A DNA stretch of 64,000 nucleotides from Lysobacteraceae bacterium NML07-0707 (GTDB lineage: Bacteria; Pseudomonadota; Gammaproteobacteria; Xanthomonadales; Xanthomonadaceae): assembly GCA_002798295.1 (NCBI GenBank), contig NWQT01000023.1:1-64000 (forward strand). The letters run 5' to 3'. Position numbers and translations under genes: made by a program. The notes under the pieces are model-generated. The model was not told the DNA's origin. It saw nothing but the letters and a program-made list of their open reading frames with translations, and did no database searches. Positions within the stretch are counted from its first letter, which is position 1, and the number at the start of each line of letters is the position of its first letter. This document shows, piece after piece, positions 52,450-62,643 of the stretch.

Positions 52450-53472
52450 TCAGTCAGTGTCCTTTGCCCGGCTGTGGTGGGCATGACGATAAAGGGTGTC
52501 GAGTTGCTTGAAACGCGCAGCATTTTTGCGCCAGCTGCGGTTGTCCATCAAGGGGGTGCCGGAAGAATACTCGCCCGGCTCGCGGATGGAGTGGGTCACC
52601 AGGCTCATCGCCGTCACCATCACCTGGTCGCAGATTTCCAGATGACCCAGCACCCCGGCGCCGCCGCCAATCAGGCAGTAGCGGCCGATTTTGGCGCTGC
52701 CTGCCGCAGCCGAGCAGCCGGCCATGGCGGTATGCGCGCCGATATGCACGTTGTGGCCAATCTGGATGAGATTGTCCAGGCGTACGTCCTCCTCCAGCAC
52801 GGTGTCTTCCAGTGCGCCGCGGTCGATACAGGTATTGGCGCCGATTTCGCAGTCATCGCCCACGCGCACGCCGCCCAGTTGCGGCACTTTCAGCCATTGG
52901 CCATGTTCCATGGCAAGGCCGAAGCCGTCCGCGCCCAGCACTGCGCCGGGATGGATGCGCACCCGCTGTCCCAGCCGCACCCGGGCCACCAGGGTGACGC
53001 GGGCGACAAGCTCGCAACCGGCGCCGATGATGCAGTCCTCGCCAATCACCGAGCCGGCACCAATGACGGCGCCGGCGCCGACATGGCTGCGCGCACCGAT
53101 GCTGACAAAGGGGCCGATATGGGCGCTGGGGTCGATGATGGCCTCCGGCGCAATCACCGCACTGGGATGGATGCCCGGCGGGTATGGGGTCTGCGGCTCG
53201 AACAGGGCTGCAATGCGGGCAAAGGCCGCATACGGGTCGCGCGCAATCAGCGCGGTCATCGGCGCGCCTTCGGCATCGGCCTGGCGCATCACCACGATGC
53301 TGGCGCGGCTGTCCTGCAACTGGCTGCGGTAGCGCGGATTGGCCAGAAAACCAAGCTGTCCCTTGCGTGCAGCCGCCAGGGTGGCAACGCCAGTGATTTT
53401 CACACTGGCATCGCCGACCACGTGCAGGCCGAATTGCTCCGCGAGCTGTGCCGCGCTGTAGCTCTTGCCCAT
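52450..53472 (-). CDS. lpxD: UDP-3-O-acylglucosamine N-acyltransferase
   Basis: The 340-residue enzyme adds the N-linked acyl chain in lipid A synthesis. An N-terminal uridine-binding domain (YSAAQLAEQFGLHVVGDAS) precedes hexapeptide repeats. The catalytic histidine region reads DNLIQIGHNVHIGAHTAMAG. The C-terminal helix ends LDTLYRHAHHSR. bamA ends eight bases upstream with no skp gene between. Confidence 0.97.
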   Translation of the reverse strand: MGKSYSAAQLAEQFGLHVVGDASVKITGVATLAAARKGQLGFLANPRYRSQLQDSRASIVVMRQADAEGAPMTALIARDPYAAFARIAALFEPQTPYPPGIHPSAVIAPEAIIDPSAHIGPFVSIGARSHVGAGAVIGAGSVIGEDCIIGAGCELVARVTLVARVRLGQRVRIHPGAVLGADGFGLAMEHGQWLKVPQLGGVRVGDDCEIGANTCIDRGALEDTVLEEDVRLDNLIQIGHNVHIGAHTAMAGCSAAAGSAKIGRYCLIGGGAGVLGHLEICDQVMVTAMSLVTHSIREPGEYSSGTPLMDNRSWRKNAARFKQLDTLYRHAHHSRAKDTD

Positions 53473-53480
53473 GCGCCGGA

Positions 53481-55958
53481 TCAGAAGCCGCCGGCGAAGG
53501 TGAATTGCAGCCGCTCGATGCGATCGCCGGGCTGAATCATCCTGCCGCTGCTGTCATATACAGCGTCTTTTTTGCGCAGTGGCAGGGCATAGCTGATCGA
53601 GATCGGCCCCATCGGCGAGCGCCACATCAGCGACAGGCCGGTGGAAGCGCGCAGCTCCTTGGCGTCCCAGCTCTTGGTATCGGCAAACACATTGCCAAAG
53701 TCGAGGAAGGCCGAAACGCGCGCCGCCGGACTCTTGATCAGGCGCGGGAAGAACATTTCCACCGTGCCGGTGGTGCGGAACGCGCCGCCAATGGGTTGCA
53801 GATAGCCATACGGGGTGCTGACCTGCGGCCCCAAGGTGTTGTCCACAAAGCCGCGTACCCGGCCGCTGGAAGACACGCCGCCTGCGTAGAAGTTTTCAAA
53901 GAACGGCAGACCCGTGGCGCGCACGGTTTTGACGTAGTCGGGCGAGCTGGTCAGGCACGGCTGGCTGATGACCGGATTGGGGACGGCCGGGGTCGGCATC
54001 GTCCAGCAGATGTTGCGCTCGAAGTCCTTGCCGTAGGAATCGCCATAACCGAGGTTGAAGGCGGTGTTCAGCACCAGCGACGGGCTGAGCGGCCAGTATT
54101 TGGAGAGCTGATAGTCCAGCTTGTAATACTGCACGGTGGAGCCGGGCAGGGTGGCTTCCAGCGAAACCCGCTGCGACATGCCGCGCGAGGGACGCAGCGC
54201 GTCATCGCGGGTGTCACGGGCAAACGCCAGCTGGGTGCGCCAGGAGTGGAAAGTGCGGTGCCCCACTGCATCAATGTATTCCACCAGTGCCGTGGGGGTG
54301 GAGTCCTGGAAGGCGAGGATTTTCTTGGTATCAATCCCCAGCATGAAGCTCACCGTATCGTATTCGGTGATGGGCAGGCCAAGGAACATCTGCGCCGCCC
54401 CCTGGTTGGTGGAGTACTGCGCCATGTTGAAGTTGGAGTAGTCAAACTCGCTCCACCACAGGTTGTAGCCCAGCGATACGCCGCTGTCGGTGAAGTAGGG
54501 GTTGACGAAGGAGAAGTCGTATTTCTTCTGGTAGTAGGAGCGCATCGCGCCGATGGAGACGCGGTTGCCGCTGCCGAGGAAATTGGTTTCCGAAAGCTGG
54601 CCGCTGATCTGGATGCCGGAAAGCTGTGAATAGCCCAGCGTCAGCATCACCTGGCCGGAGTTGGTTTCCTTGACCCGCACTTCCAGATCCACCTGGTCAT
54701 TGCTGCCGGCGACCGGGCGGCTTTCAATATCCACGCTCTCGAAATAGCCCAGCTGTTGCAGGCGGATCTTGGAGCGGTCGATGGCGGCCTGCGAATACCA
54801 GGCGCCTTCAAACTGGCGCATTTCGCGGCGCAGCACTTCATCGCGGGTGCGGTTATTGTCCTTGAACACGATGCGGCGCACATTCACGCGCGGGCCGGGC
54901 ACGACCTGCATGGTGATGCCGACCGTGCGGTTTTCGCGGTTCACATCCGGCACCGGGTTCACTTGTGCGAAGGCATAGCCGATATTGCTGAGCGATGCGG
55001 TGATGCTTTCGGTGGCCAGCTCCAGCATGCGCCGCGAGAACACTGCCTCGGGCTTGACGAACAGCTTGACGCGCGCCTCGACTTCCTCCTTGGGCAGCAC
55101 GGTATCGCCGCTGACCGAGACGCTGGAAATGGTGTATTGCTCGCCCTCGCTGATGCCGGCGGTGATATAGATATCGCGCTTGTCCGGGCTGATCGAGACT
55201 TGCGTGTTTTCAGGGCCGACTTCGGCATCGATATAGCCGCGATCCAGATACCAGGATTGCAGCTTTTCCAAATCGCCGGAGAGCTTTTCCTTGGAGTACT
55301 GGTTATCGCGCCGATACCAGGACAGCCAGTTGCTGGGACGCGATTCCCAGTTGTCCAGCAGCTCCTTGTCGCTGAACAGCTCATTGCCAATCACGTTGAC
55401 ATGGCGGATTTTGGCCGCCTTGCCTTCCTTGATGGCGATGGCGATATCCACCCGATTGCGGTCGAGCCGGGTGATTTTCGGCTCGATTTCGACATTGTAT
55501 TTGCCGCGGTTCTGGTAGGCGCGGGTCAGCTCCTGCTGTACCCGGTCAAGGCTCATGCGGTCATAGGTTTCGCCTTCGGCCAGCCCGATTTCCTTCAGGC
55601 TTTTCATCAGCTGCTCGGTGGGCAAGTCCTTGTTGCCACTGACCTCCAGCTTGTTGATCGCCGGGCGTTCGCTCACCGTCACCACCAGGATATCGCCCTG
55701 GCGCTCCAGGCGGATATCTTCAAAAAAGCCGGTGCGATACAGTGCGCGGATGGCATCGCCGGCACGCGCCTGATCCAGGCGGTCGCCGCGCTCAACCGGC
55801 AAATAGGTAAATACCGTGCCTGCGGAGATGCGCTGCAGGCCATCGACGCGAATATCGCCGACGGTGAATGGTTCAATCGACTGCGCCCAGGCGGGCATGG
55901 CAAGCGCAGAAGCCAGAGCCAGGGCGAGCACGCGGCGGCGGGTGAGGGATCGCATCAT
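53481..55958 (-). CDS. bamA: Outer membrane protein assembly factor BamA
   Basis: The 825-residue protein has a Sec signal peptide (MMRSLTRRRVLALALASALA, cut near AWAQ), five POTRA domains and a C-terminal barrel. The barrel has the lid motif VRGF in SGRVRGFVDNTLGP and a final phenylalanine (FTFAGGF). A surface-loop segment has two cysteines (NICWTM and ISQPCLTS), possibly a disulfide. Starts at 55958 and 55955 fit the signal peptide. An ATG at 56006 overlaps the rseP stop and would add 16 residues. Confidence 0.95.
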   Translation of the reverse strand: MMRSLTRRRVLALALASALAMPAWAQSIEPFTVGDIRVDGLQRISAGTVFTYLPVERGDRLDQARAGDAIRALYRTGFFEDIRLERQGDILVVTVSERPAINKLEVSGNKDLPTEQLMKSLKEIGLAEGETYDRMSLDRVQQELTRAYQNRGKYNVEIEPKITRLDRNRVDIAIAIKEGKAAKIRHVNVIGNELFSDKELLDNWESRPSNWLSWYRRDNQYSKEKLSGDLEKLQSWYLDRGYIDAEVGPENTQVSISPDKRDIYITAGISEGEQYTISSVSVSGDTVLPKEEVEARVKLFVKPEAVFSRRMLELATESITASLSNIGYAFAQVNPVPDVNRENRTVGITMQVVPGPRVNVRRIVFKDNNRTRDEVLRREMRQFEGAWYSQAAIDRSKIRLQQLGYFESVDIESRPVAGSNDQVDLEVRVKETNSGQVMLTLGYSQLSGIQISGQLSETNFLGSGNRVSIGAMRSYYQKKYDFSFVNPYFTDSGVSLGYNLWWSEFDYSNFNMAQYSTNQGAAQMFLGLPITEYDTVSFMLGIDTKKILAFQDSTPTALVEYIDAVGHRTFHSWRTQLAFARDTRDDALRPSRGMSQRVSLEATLPGSTVQYYKLDYQLSKYWPLSPSLVLNTAFNLGYGDSYGKDFERNICWTMPTPAVPNPVISQPCLTSSPDYVKTVRATGLPFFENFYAGGVSSSGRVRGFVDNTLGPQVSTPYGYLQPIGGAFRTTGTVEMFFPRLIKSPAARVSAFLDFGNVFADTKSWDAKELRASTGLSLMWRSPMGPISISYALPLRKKDAVYDSSGRMIQPGDRIERLQFTFAGGF

Positions 55959-56002
55959 TACGGAAGTCCGGTTTTGCTTAAAGGAAAGAGCTGCCATGAA
56001 AT

Positions 56003-57364
56003 TCATCGCAGCAGCCCGTGAATATCATTGTAGAACGCCAGGCCCATCAAACAGGCCAGTACGGCAAGTCCGATGAACTGGCCGATGGCCATAAAGCGCT
56101 CGCCGGGCGGGCTGCCTTTGACCAGCTCGATAAGGTAATACAGCAAGTGCCCGCCGTCCAAGACCGGGATCGGCAGCAGGTTGATGATGGCAAGGCTGAG
56201 CGAAATGAGCGCCAGAAAGCTCAAAAACCAGGCCAGCCCCATGTCGGCGGAACGGTCGGCCACGCGGGCAATGGTGATCGGGCCGGAAATGTTCTCCAGC
56301 GAGGCGCGCCCCTGCAGCATGCGCGCCATCATTGCAAACGATTGCCGGGTCAGTCGCCAGGTTTCGCCAAAGGCGGCGGGAATGGCGGCCAGCGGGCCAT
56401 GGCGTAGCGTTGCATTTTTGGCAGGCAGCGGCATGGCGTCGGGCAGGCTGATGCCAATGCCCCAGTAATCGCCGCGCTCGGGGTGATGCAGCTTGGCCGG
56501 GCGGATATCCACCACCTGGGTGCGCTCGCCACGGGCAATGCGCAGCGCCAGGCTTTGCCCGGCCTCGCCCGCCTTGTTGATATGGGGGGACAATTCGGCA
56601 AAGTCGCTGATCGGGCGGCCATTGATGGCGAGGATGCGGTCGCCGCTTTGCAGCTTTCCGGCGGCCGGGCTATCGACACTGACCTGGCCGACGATGGGCG
56701 CAAGCAGATGGTGCGCCGGCACGATGCCGGTGGCGGTGATGGCTTCGCGCTCCTTCACTTGCGCAGGCAGGCGCTGCAGATGCAGGGTGCGTTGCCGGGT
56801 GTGGCCATGGGCATCACGCACTTCAATGCTGACCGGCTCACGGTCAAGCGCGGCGGTGAGGAGCGCAAGCCCGGCCTCGCTCCAGGTCGGGGTGGCCTCG
56901 CCCTGGATGCTTTGAATCACATCGCCGCGCTGCAAGCCCGACTCGGCGGCAATGCCCTGTACCCGGCCAATTTCCGGTGCATAGTCCGGGCGACCCACCA
57001 TGAACATCAGCCATAACAGCGCCACGCACAGGGCGAGATTGGCCAGCGGGCCTGCGGCAACAATCGCCGCGCGCTGCGCAAGCGGCTTGCGGTTGAAGGC
57101 CTGGTTCAGCTCGGCCGCATCCACGGCGGCTTCGCGCTCGTCCAGCATGCGGACATAGCCGCCCAGCGGAATGGCAGCGATGGCGTATTCGGTGCCATCA
57201 CGACCACGGCGCAGCCAGAGTGGCTTGCCAAAGCCGATGGAGAAGCGCAGCACCTTGACGCCACAGCGGCGCGCCACCCAGAAATGGCCAAACTCATGGA
57301 TGGTGACCAGGATGCCGAGGCTGATAATCAGCCAGAAAACAGGACCCAAAACACTCATGCGCAC
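56003..57364 (-). CDS. rseP: Site-2 intramembrane protease RseP
   Basis: The 453-residue zinc metalloprotease cuts RseA in the sigma-E response and removes signal peptide remnants. HEFGH (His23, Glu24, His27) is in the first membrane segment. Two PDZ domains follow (IGRVQGIAAESGLQRGDVI and VDSPAAGKLQSGDRILAING), with the third zinc ligand in INLLPIPVLDGGHL. Met1 or Met3 (57358) may be the start. The stop overlaps a possible bamA ATG (ATGA). Confidence 0.95.
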   Translation of the reverse strand: MRMSVLGPVFWLIISLGILVTIHEFGHFWVARRCGVKVLRFSIGFGKPLWLRRGRDGTEYAIAAIPLGGYVRMLDEREAAVDAAELNQAFNRKPLAQRAAIVAAGPLANLALCVALLWLMFMVGRPDYAPEIGRVQGIAAESGLQRGDVIQSIQGEATPTWSEAGLALLTAALDREPVSIEVRDAHGHTRQRTLHLQRLPAQVKEREAITATGIVPAHHLLAPIVGQVSVDSPAAGKLQSGDRILAINGRPISDFAELSPHINKAGEAGQSLALRIARGERTQVVDIRPAKLHHPERGDYWGIGISLPDAMPLPAKNATLRHGPLAAIPAAFGETWRLTRQSFAMMARMLQGRASLENISGPITIARVADRSADMGLAWFLSFLALISLSLAIINLLPIPVLDGGHLLYYLIELVKGSPPGERFMAIGQFIGLAVLACLMGLAFYNDIHGLLR

Positions 57365-57416
57365 AACTCGGGCAGTGGCGGGCAGGCGGGGCTTGTGAAG
57401 TGCGGCAGAGCGGGCA

Positions 57417-58598
57417 TCAGCTATCCAGTCGGTTTATCGCGTTGTGGGCGTATCGACGTGCGGCCTGGTCGGCTTCCAGCAATACCTCCAGCGAATCTGC
57501 AGCCGTGGTGGGAAGCGCGGCAAGGCCGGCTTCGACCAGCGCCGGGATGTCAAGAAAAGCAATCCGGCGCTGAAGAAAGGCTGAAACGGCTTCTTCGTTC
57601 AGCGCATTCAGGTATGCAGGCGCCGTGCCACCGGCGGCCAGCGCCGCATAGGCCAGCGTGAGTGCCGGGAAGGTTTGGGTATCCGGCGGCTCAAAGTCCA
57701 GCCGCCCGCCCTGGGCGACCAGATCCAGCCCGGCAACGCCGGAGGTGATGCGCTGTGGCCAGGCCAGCCCTACCGCCAGCGTGGTGCGCATGTCCGGCAG
57801 CCCCAGTTGCGCCAGGGTGGAGCCGTCGCGGAAATTCACCAGCGAATGCACCAGCGACTGTGGATGCACCAGTACGTCGATTTGCGTGCCGGGCAGGCCA
57901 AACAGGTGATGCGCTTCGATGACCTCCAGCCCCTTGTTCATCAGCGTGGCCGAGTCCACGGAAATCTTCGGCCCCATCGACCATTTCGGGTGCGCGATGG
58001 CCTGCTCCGGGGTGATGCCGGCCAGTTGTGCGCGGCCGTATCCCCGGAATGGCCCGCCCGAGGCGGTCAGGATGATTTTTTCTACCTGCCCATTGCAGCG
58101 GCCATCGGGCAGGCACTGGAAGATGGCATTGTGTTCGCTGTCAATCGGCACCAGCACGCTGCCTGAGCGTGCCACTTCGGCCATCAGCAATTCGCCTGCC
58201 AGCACCAGTGATTCCTTGTTGGCAAGCAATAGCCGCTTGCCGGCACGGGCTGCGGCCAGCGTGGAGGACAAGCCCGCTGCGCCGACGATGGCGGCGACCA
58301 CGGTATCGCAGGCATCACTCTGTGCCAGCGCATCCAGTGCCGCCATGCCCGCATGTGCCTGGGTGGTGAGCCCGGCAGCTGCAAGCCCAGCTTTCAGCGC
58401 CGGATACTGGCTTTCATCGGCAATCACTGCATGTGCCGGGCGATGCTGGCGGCATAGTGCCAGCAGGGCATCGACCTGGCGACCTGCCGCCAGCACCGTC
58501 ACCTGATAGCGGTCAGGATGGCGGGCGATGACATCCAGCGCCGAGGCGCCAATCGAGCCGGTGGCGCCGAATACCGCGATCCGTTGCATGGCGTCCAT
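57417..58598 (-). CDS. dxr: 1-deoxy-D-xylulose 5-phosphate reductoisomerase
   Basis: The 393-residue NADPH enzyme makes MEP in isoprenoid synthesis. The cofactor motif is [16 protein letters not shown] and the metal-binding acidic residues lie in [14 protein letters not shown]. Substrate-binding segments include [10 protein letters not shown] and [23 protein letters not shown] 58598 starts one base after the cdsA stop; ATG 58589 is also possible. The product feeds UppS, encoded nearby. Confidence 0.96.
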   Translation of the reverse strand: MDAMQRIAVFGATGSIGASALDVIARHPDRYQVTVLAAGRQVDALLALCRQHRPAHAVIADESQYPALKAGLAAAGLTTQAHAGMAALDALAQSDACDTVVAAIVGAAGLSSTLAAARAGKRLLLANKESLVLAGELLMAEVARSGSVLVPIDSEHNAIFQCLPDGRCNGQVEKIILTASGGPFRGYGRAQLAGITPEQAIAHPKWSMGPKISVDSATLMNKGLEVIEAHHLFGLPGTQIDVLVHPQSLVHSLVNFRDGSTLAQLGLPDMRTTLAVGLAWPQRITSGVAGLDLVAQGGRLDFEPPDTQTFPALTLAYAALAAGGTAPAYLNALNEEAVSAFLQRRIAFLDIPALVEAGLAALPTTAADSLEVLLEADQAARRYAHNAINRLDS

Positions 58599-58599
58599 A

Positions 58600-59460
58600 T
58601 CAGAAACCGAAGCTGGCTTTGGCCAGCGCAAACACCGGCAGTGCTGCCAGTACGCTGTCGATGCGGTCAAGAATGCCGCCGTGGCCAGGAATCAGCGTGC
58701 CGGAGTCTTTTACGCCGGCCTGGCGTTTGAGCAGGCTTTCAAACAGATCGCCGACCACCGAGGCCAGGGCAGTCAGCAATACCGCCGCGGCCAGCCACGG
58801 CAGTTGTGCGGGCGTGGCGCCAGCCAAGAGGCCAAAGCCAAGCCCGACCAGCACGGCGGTCACAAGCCCGCCCAGCAAGCCTTCCACGGTCTTGTTGGGG
58901 CTGATGACCGGGGCGAGTTTGCGCTTGCCAAAGCGTCGCCCGGCAAAATAAGCGCCGCTATCGGCGGCCCAGATGATGGCAAGCGCAGTCAGCAGCCACA
59001 GATGGTTGCGCGGCACCGGCCCAATCAGCGCGGTCTCATCGGGATTGCCGTGAATCACCAGCAGTGCGCACCAGGCCGGCACCACCGCCAGCGTGCCGGC
59101 CAACAGCTTGACGGCGCGGGCGAACTTGCCGGGCCGCGCCGCAAAGTTTGAATAGCGCAGCCATAGCACCGCCAGCCACCACCAGCCCACGCCCAGCAGC
59201 ATCATGAGGTGGAACAGCGCCATGGTGCCGCCCTGCCCGGTACGCGAGGCCCAGACAATCATCACCATCAGCAGCAGGTTGGCGGCGATGAGGAAGCTGC
59301 GGGTCAGGGTGTCATCGACATCGGCCAGCTTCAGCCATTCCCACAGGCCGCCAAGAAACACCAGCGCCGCCAGCAGCATCATCCACGGCGTGGGCAGGAA
59401 AAGTATGGCGGCAATCGCCAGCGGCGCCATCACCAGGGCCGCCAGAATACGGGTCTTCAT
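58600..59460 (-). CDS. cdsA: Phosphatidate cytidylyltransferase
   Basis: The 286-residue membrane enzyme makes CDP-diacylglycerol, the branch point of phospholipid synthesis. It has about seven membrane helices and the family signature near the C-terminus ([31 protein letters not shown]). It overlaps uppS by four bases (ATGA). Confidence 0.96.
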   Translation of the reverse strand: MKTRILAALVMAPLAIAAILFLPTPWMMLLAALVFLGGLWEWLKLADVDDTLTRSFLIAANLLLMVMIVWASRTGQGGTMALFHLMMLLGVGWWWLAVLWLRYSNFAARPGKFARAVKLLAGTLAVVPAWCALLVIHGNPDETALIGPVPRNHLWLLTALAIIWAADSGAYFAGRRFGKRKLAPVISPNKTVEGLLGGLVTAVLVGLGFGLLAGATPAQLPWLAAAVLLTALASVVGDLFESLLKRQAGVKDSGTLIPGHGGILDRIDSVLAALPVFALAKASFGF

Positions 59461-60209
59461 ACTTGGGAATGTCCTTGCGGTGCGGGGGCAAGCTGTGCCG
59501 GAGTCAGGCCGAAACGGCGCTGGCGGGCGGCAAAATCATCAAATGCCTGTTGCAGCGTATCGCGGTCGAAATCCGGCCACAGTTGCGGGGTGAACCAGAG
59601 CTCCGCATAGGCCAGCTGCCAGAGCAGAAAATTGCTGATGCGCAGGTCGCCGCCGGTGCGAATCATCAAGTCAGGCGGCGGCAAGTCCGCCAGCGCGGTG
59701 TGCTGCCCCAGCCGGGCTTCGTCGATTTCTTCTGGACGCAGCTGGCCTTGGGCGACTTGTTCGGCGAGCTGCCTGGCTGCCATCGCCAAGTCTTGACGGC
59801 CACCATAGCTGGCGGCGATGGCAAGCGTCATGCGGGTATTGCCGCGCGTCAGCGCCTCGGCAGCCTGCATCTTGGCTTGCAGGGCGGCGGAGAAGCGGCT
59901 TCTGTCGCCAATGAAGCGCAGGCAGATGCCACGGCGGTGCATTTCTTCGGCCTCGCGCTCCAGCGTGCCGGCAAACAGCTTCATCAGCCCGCCGACTTCT
60001 TCGGCCGGACGCCCCCAGTTTTCGCTGGAGAATGCATACAGGGTGAGCACCTCCACGCCGCGCTCAAGGCAGAACTCCAGGCAGCGCTGCACCGCACGCG
60101 CACCGGCACGATGGCCGATGATGCGCGGGCGGCGGCGTTGCTCGGCCCAGCGGCCATTGCCGTCCATGATGACGGCCAGGTGGCGGGGCACGGCTCGGGT
60201 ATCAGACAT
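59457..60209 (-). CDS. uppS: Undecaprenyl diphosphate synthase (di-trans,poly-cis-type)
   Basis: The 250-residue cis-prenyltransferase makes the C55 lipid carrier precursor for peptidoglycan and O-antigen. The catalytic Asp16 lies in LAVIMDGNGRWAEQR, followed by HRAGARAVQRCLEFC. C-terminal motifs are DLMIRTGGDLRISNFLLWQ and ELWFTPQLWPDF. frr is seven bases upstream. Confidence 0.97.
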   Translation of the reverse strand: MSDTRAVPRHLAVIMDGNGRWAEQRRRPRIIGHRAGARAVQRCLEFCLERGVEVLTLYAFSSENWGRPAEEVGGLMKLFAGTLEREAEEMHRRGICLRFIGDRSRFSAALQAKMQAAEALTRGNTRMTLAIAASYGGRQDLAMAARQLAEQVAQGQLRPEEIDEARLGQHTALADLPPPDLMIRTGGDLRISNFLLWQLAYAELWFTPQLWPDFDRDTLQQAFDDFAARQRRFGLTPAQLAPAPQGHSQV

Positions 60210-60216
60210 GGCCGGC

Positions 60217-60774
60217 TCAGACGGCCATCAGTTCCTGTTCCTTGGCCTTGAGCACTTCTTCCACATCCTTGATGGCCTTGTCGGTGATTTTCTGCACCTC
60301 GTCCTCGCTGCGGCGGGCATCGTCCTCGCTGATCTGCTTGTCTTTGAGCAAATCCTTGACCTGCTGGTTGGCATCGCGGCGGATATTGCGGATGGCGACC
60401 TTGGCGTTCTCGCCTTCGCCATGCACCACCTTGGTCAGCTCGCGGCGGCGCTCCTCGGTCAGCGGCGGGATATTGATGCGGATGGTCATGCCGGCGGTAT
60501 TCGGGGTCAGGCCGAGGTCGGAAGTGATGATGGCCTTTTCAATCGCCGCCACCATGCCCTTGTCCCATGGCGTGATGGTGAGCGAACGGGCATCGCTGAC
60601 CGACACGCTGGCCACTTGCGAGAGCGGCATGTCCGAGCCGTAGCTATTGACCTTGATATGGTCAACCAGCGCCGTGGTGGCGCGGCCGGTGCGTACTTTT
60701 GCCAAATCGTTGCGCAGCGCCTCGATGCTCTTTTGCATGCGGGTTTGTGCGTCTTTCTGGATGTCCTTGATCAT
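60217..60774 (-). CDS. frr: Ribosome recycling factor
   Basis: The 185-residue tRNA-shaped factor splits post-termination ribosomes with EF-G. It starts [20 protein letters not shown] and contains [17 protein letters not shown] and the helical bundle end. pyrH, tsf and rpsB, which commonly precede frr, are not here. A TATAAT element lies just upstream, so frr probably begins a transcript running into uppS-cdsA-dxr. Confidence 0.97.
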   Translation of the reverse strand: MIKDIQKDAQTRMQKSIEALRNDLAKVRTGRATTALVDHIKVNSYGSDMPLSQVASVSVSDARSLTITPWDKGMVAAIEKAIITSDLGLTPNTAGMTIRINIPPLTEERRRELTKVVHGEGENAKVAIRNIRRDANQQVKDLLKDKQISEDDARRSEDEVQKITDKAIKDVEEVLKAKEQELMAV

Positions 60775-60803
60775 GGCCGATTCTTGCGTAAGGTGAGCCG
60801 GGG

Positions 60804-60809
60804 ATTATA
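60804..60809 (-). promoter_or_regulatory. Candidate -10 element for frr-uppS-cdsA
   Basis: A perfect TATAAT on the minus strand overlaps the stop codon of the PH-domain gene, 30 bases before the frr ATG. No clear -35 is visible. Confidence 0.4.
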
Positions 60810-61332
60810 GAGCTACTGGCACAGCCGGGGAGCCGGATTGCGCCGCTTCCAGTGCAGTAAGCAGGGTTTGTGGCCGGGCAAGGCTCAACATCAGTTCACT
60901 GCCATCACGGCGCGGCAGGATGAGGGCATCGTTGCCACAGGCCAGGGCGAATACATCGCAGCCATTGCCACGGCGGAAGTGCCCGGCGTAATAGCCGGGC
61001 AAGGCAGTGCCAAATCGCTTGCTGCCGGGGAGGGATTGGGGCTGCTCATCCAGTCGCACCTTGCGTGCTGCGGCGATGTCAAGGTCGCTGATGGCCGTCT
61101 GGCTGCGGTTAAGGCCGGCCACGACATGCAGTTGTCCCTCCTCAAGCCAAACCCGGCGACGGGCGAGCGACATCCAGAACAGTGGCGCAATGGCGGCCAC
61201 GACAGCGAGACTCAGCCAACTGTTGCGGCCAAGAAACAGCAGCAGGGCAAGGGCGGGCAACAGTAATAATGCCAGCGCCGTAAACAGGGTGTGGCGTGGT
61301 AGCGGGGTAACGGTGAATTCCTGGCGATTCAT
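60805..61332 (-). CDS. Membrane protein with bacterial PH-like domain, function unknown
   Basis: The 175-residue protein has two hydrophobic helices (FTALALLLLPALALLLFLG and LAVVAAIAPLFWMSLA). A PH-like beta domain follows (RVWLEEGQLHVVAGLNRSQT, CDVFALACGNDALILPRRDG). Such membrane-anchored PH proteins are common and mostly uncharacterised. The ATG at 61332 overlaps the upstream hydrolase stop (ATGA), so the two are coupled. Confidence 0.72.
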   Translation of the reverse strand: MNRQEFTVTPLPRHTLFTALALLLLPALALLLFLGRNSWLSLAVVAAIAPLFWMSLARRRVWLEEGQLHVVAGLNRSQTAISDLDIAAARKVRLDEQPQSLPGSKRFGTALPGYYAGHFRRGNGCDVFALACGNDALILPRRDGSELMLSLARPQTLLTALEAAQSGSPAVPVAL

Positions 61333-62621
61333 GGTTGTGCCTTTACCCAATGGATGATATCGGCCAGCAGGGTGGCATCGACCTGGCCGGGGATGTCATA
61401 GCTTTCCAGCCCGGCGCCAGCGGCGCTTTCCATGCCCAGATGATTGAGTCTGGGATAGTGGCGCAGGGTAGCGCGGGCGTCCCCGGTAAATGCCGTGCGC
61501 CAGGCCTGCCAGTCAGCGTCCACCACCTGAATATCGTGGCCGCCATGCAGGATCAGTAGCGGTTGGCGGCTGGCCTTGGCCTCCCGCAGCGGGTCAACCG
61601 TGTCCACACTTTGCCAGTAGCGGCTGTCCAGATTCATCAGGCGTGCATCGGCATCGCCACGGCGCACGGCGGCGATATCGCTTTTGAGCTTCTGCATATG
61701 CGCGATGCCTGCCGGGGTGTTGGCCTGCGCCTGCATGTGCAGCAGGCGCTGGTTCTGCTCGACAAGAATGTCCAGCAGATTGCGCGCCGGGGCGGCGAGC
61801 AGAATCAGCCCGGCAATCTGGTCATCGCGCTGGCCGATGCGCGGCACCATCATCCCGCCCTGGCTGTGGCCGAGCACAAAGATGCGCTCGCCATCGATGC
61901 CCGGCAGGCTGCGCAGATGCGCCACCGCAAGCAGGGCATCATCGGTGGTTTCGCTGTCGATGGTAACGCCCCGGGCGTAGTCGCCGGGACGCGCCTGGCT
62001 GCGTTTGTCATAGCGCAGCACGGCGATGCCCTCGGCAGCCAGTGCGCGGGCGATATCCAGAAACGGGCGGTTCGGGCCGATGGTTTCGTCACGGTCATGT
62101 GCGCCTGAGCCGTGCACCAGCACCACCGCAGGGAACGGGCCTTTGCCCTTGGGCATGGCCAGTGTGGCGGGTAAGGCGCGGGTGTCATCACCGATACGGG
62201 TTTCGCTTTCGCCAAAGGGGGCATCAGCCGGGACGGCGGGCGCAGGCTGGCTGGCGAGCATCGGCTTGACCCACAGGCCGGAGATTTTTCCGTCGGCCGC
62301 GATGTTCACCGTGGCCACCCAGCGGCTATCGGCGCGTTGCAATACCGTCTGGCTGACATGGACTTGTCCCTGTGCCTCAATCCGGCTGCCGCTGCGCTCG
62401 CCGGCAGCGCCCAGTGACTGCCAGACCTGCCGCAACTGCTCTTGGGAGATGGCCGATTGCATGGCAGCATCAAGCATGGCATGCGCCTTGGCGAACTCGC
62501 CACGGTCAAGATGGTCGAGCAGGGTTTCAGCCGTGGCGCGTGCGCTTTCCGGCGGCACGTGCGCATGACTGCAGAGGCTGGCGGCAAGCAGCAGGGCAGG
62601 GACAAAGTGAGGCGCTTTCAT
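61329..62621 (-). CDS. Secreted alpha/beta hydrolase with N-terminal DUF3887-like domain
   Basis: The 430-residue protein has a signal peptide (HFVPALLLAASLCSHAH), then a ~100-residue NTF2-like region seen before some hydrolases. The alpha/beta hydrolase domain has the oxyanion segment VVLVHGSGAHDRDETIGPNR and nucleophile GHSQGGMM. Late residues include ILHGGHDIQVV (Asp) and YPRLNHLGM (His). An esterase or peptidase in the periplasm is likely; the substrate is unknown. Confidence 0.8.
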   Translation of the reverse strand: MKAPHFVPALLLAASLCSHAHVPPESARATAETLLDHLDRGEFAKAHAMLDAAMQSAISQEQLRQVWQSLGAAGERSGSRIEAQGQVHVSQTVLQRADSRWVATVNIAADGKISGLWVKPMLASQPAPAVPADAPFGESETRIGDDTRALPATLAMPKGKGPFPAVVLVHGSGAHDRDETIGPNRPFLDIARALAAEGIAVLRYDKRSQARPGDYARGVTIDSETTDDALLAVAHLRSLPGIDGERIFVLGHSQGGMMVPRIGQRDDQIAGLILLAAPARNLLDILVEQNQRLLHMQAQANTPAGIAHMQKLKSDIAAVRRGDADARLMNLDSRYWQSVDTVDPLREAKASRQPLLILHGGHDIQVVDADWQAWRTAFTGDARATLRHYPRLNHLGMESAAGAGLESYDIPGQVDATLLADIIHWVKAQP

Positions 62622-62643
62622 GGCTTGCTCCTTGGCGGCGGCT

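Noticed and set aside
53473-53480. Missing skp between bamA and lpxD as a gene loss event
   Set aside because: The direct bamA-lpxD order seems usual in xanthomonads, so it is a lineage trait rather than an oddity of this window.
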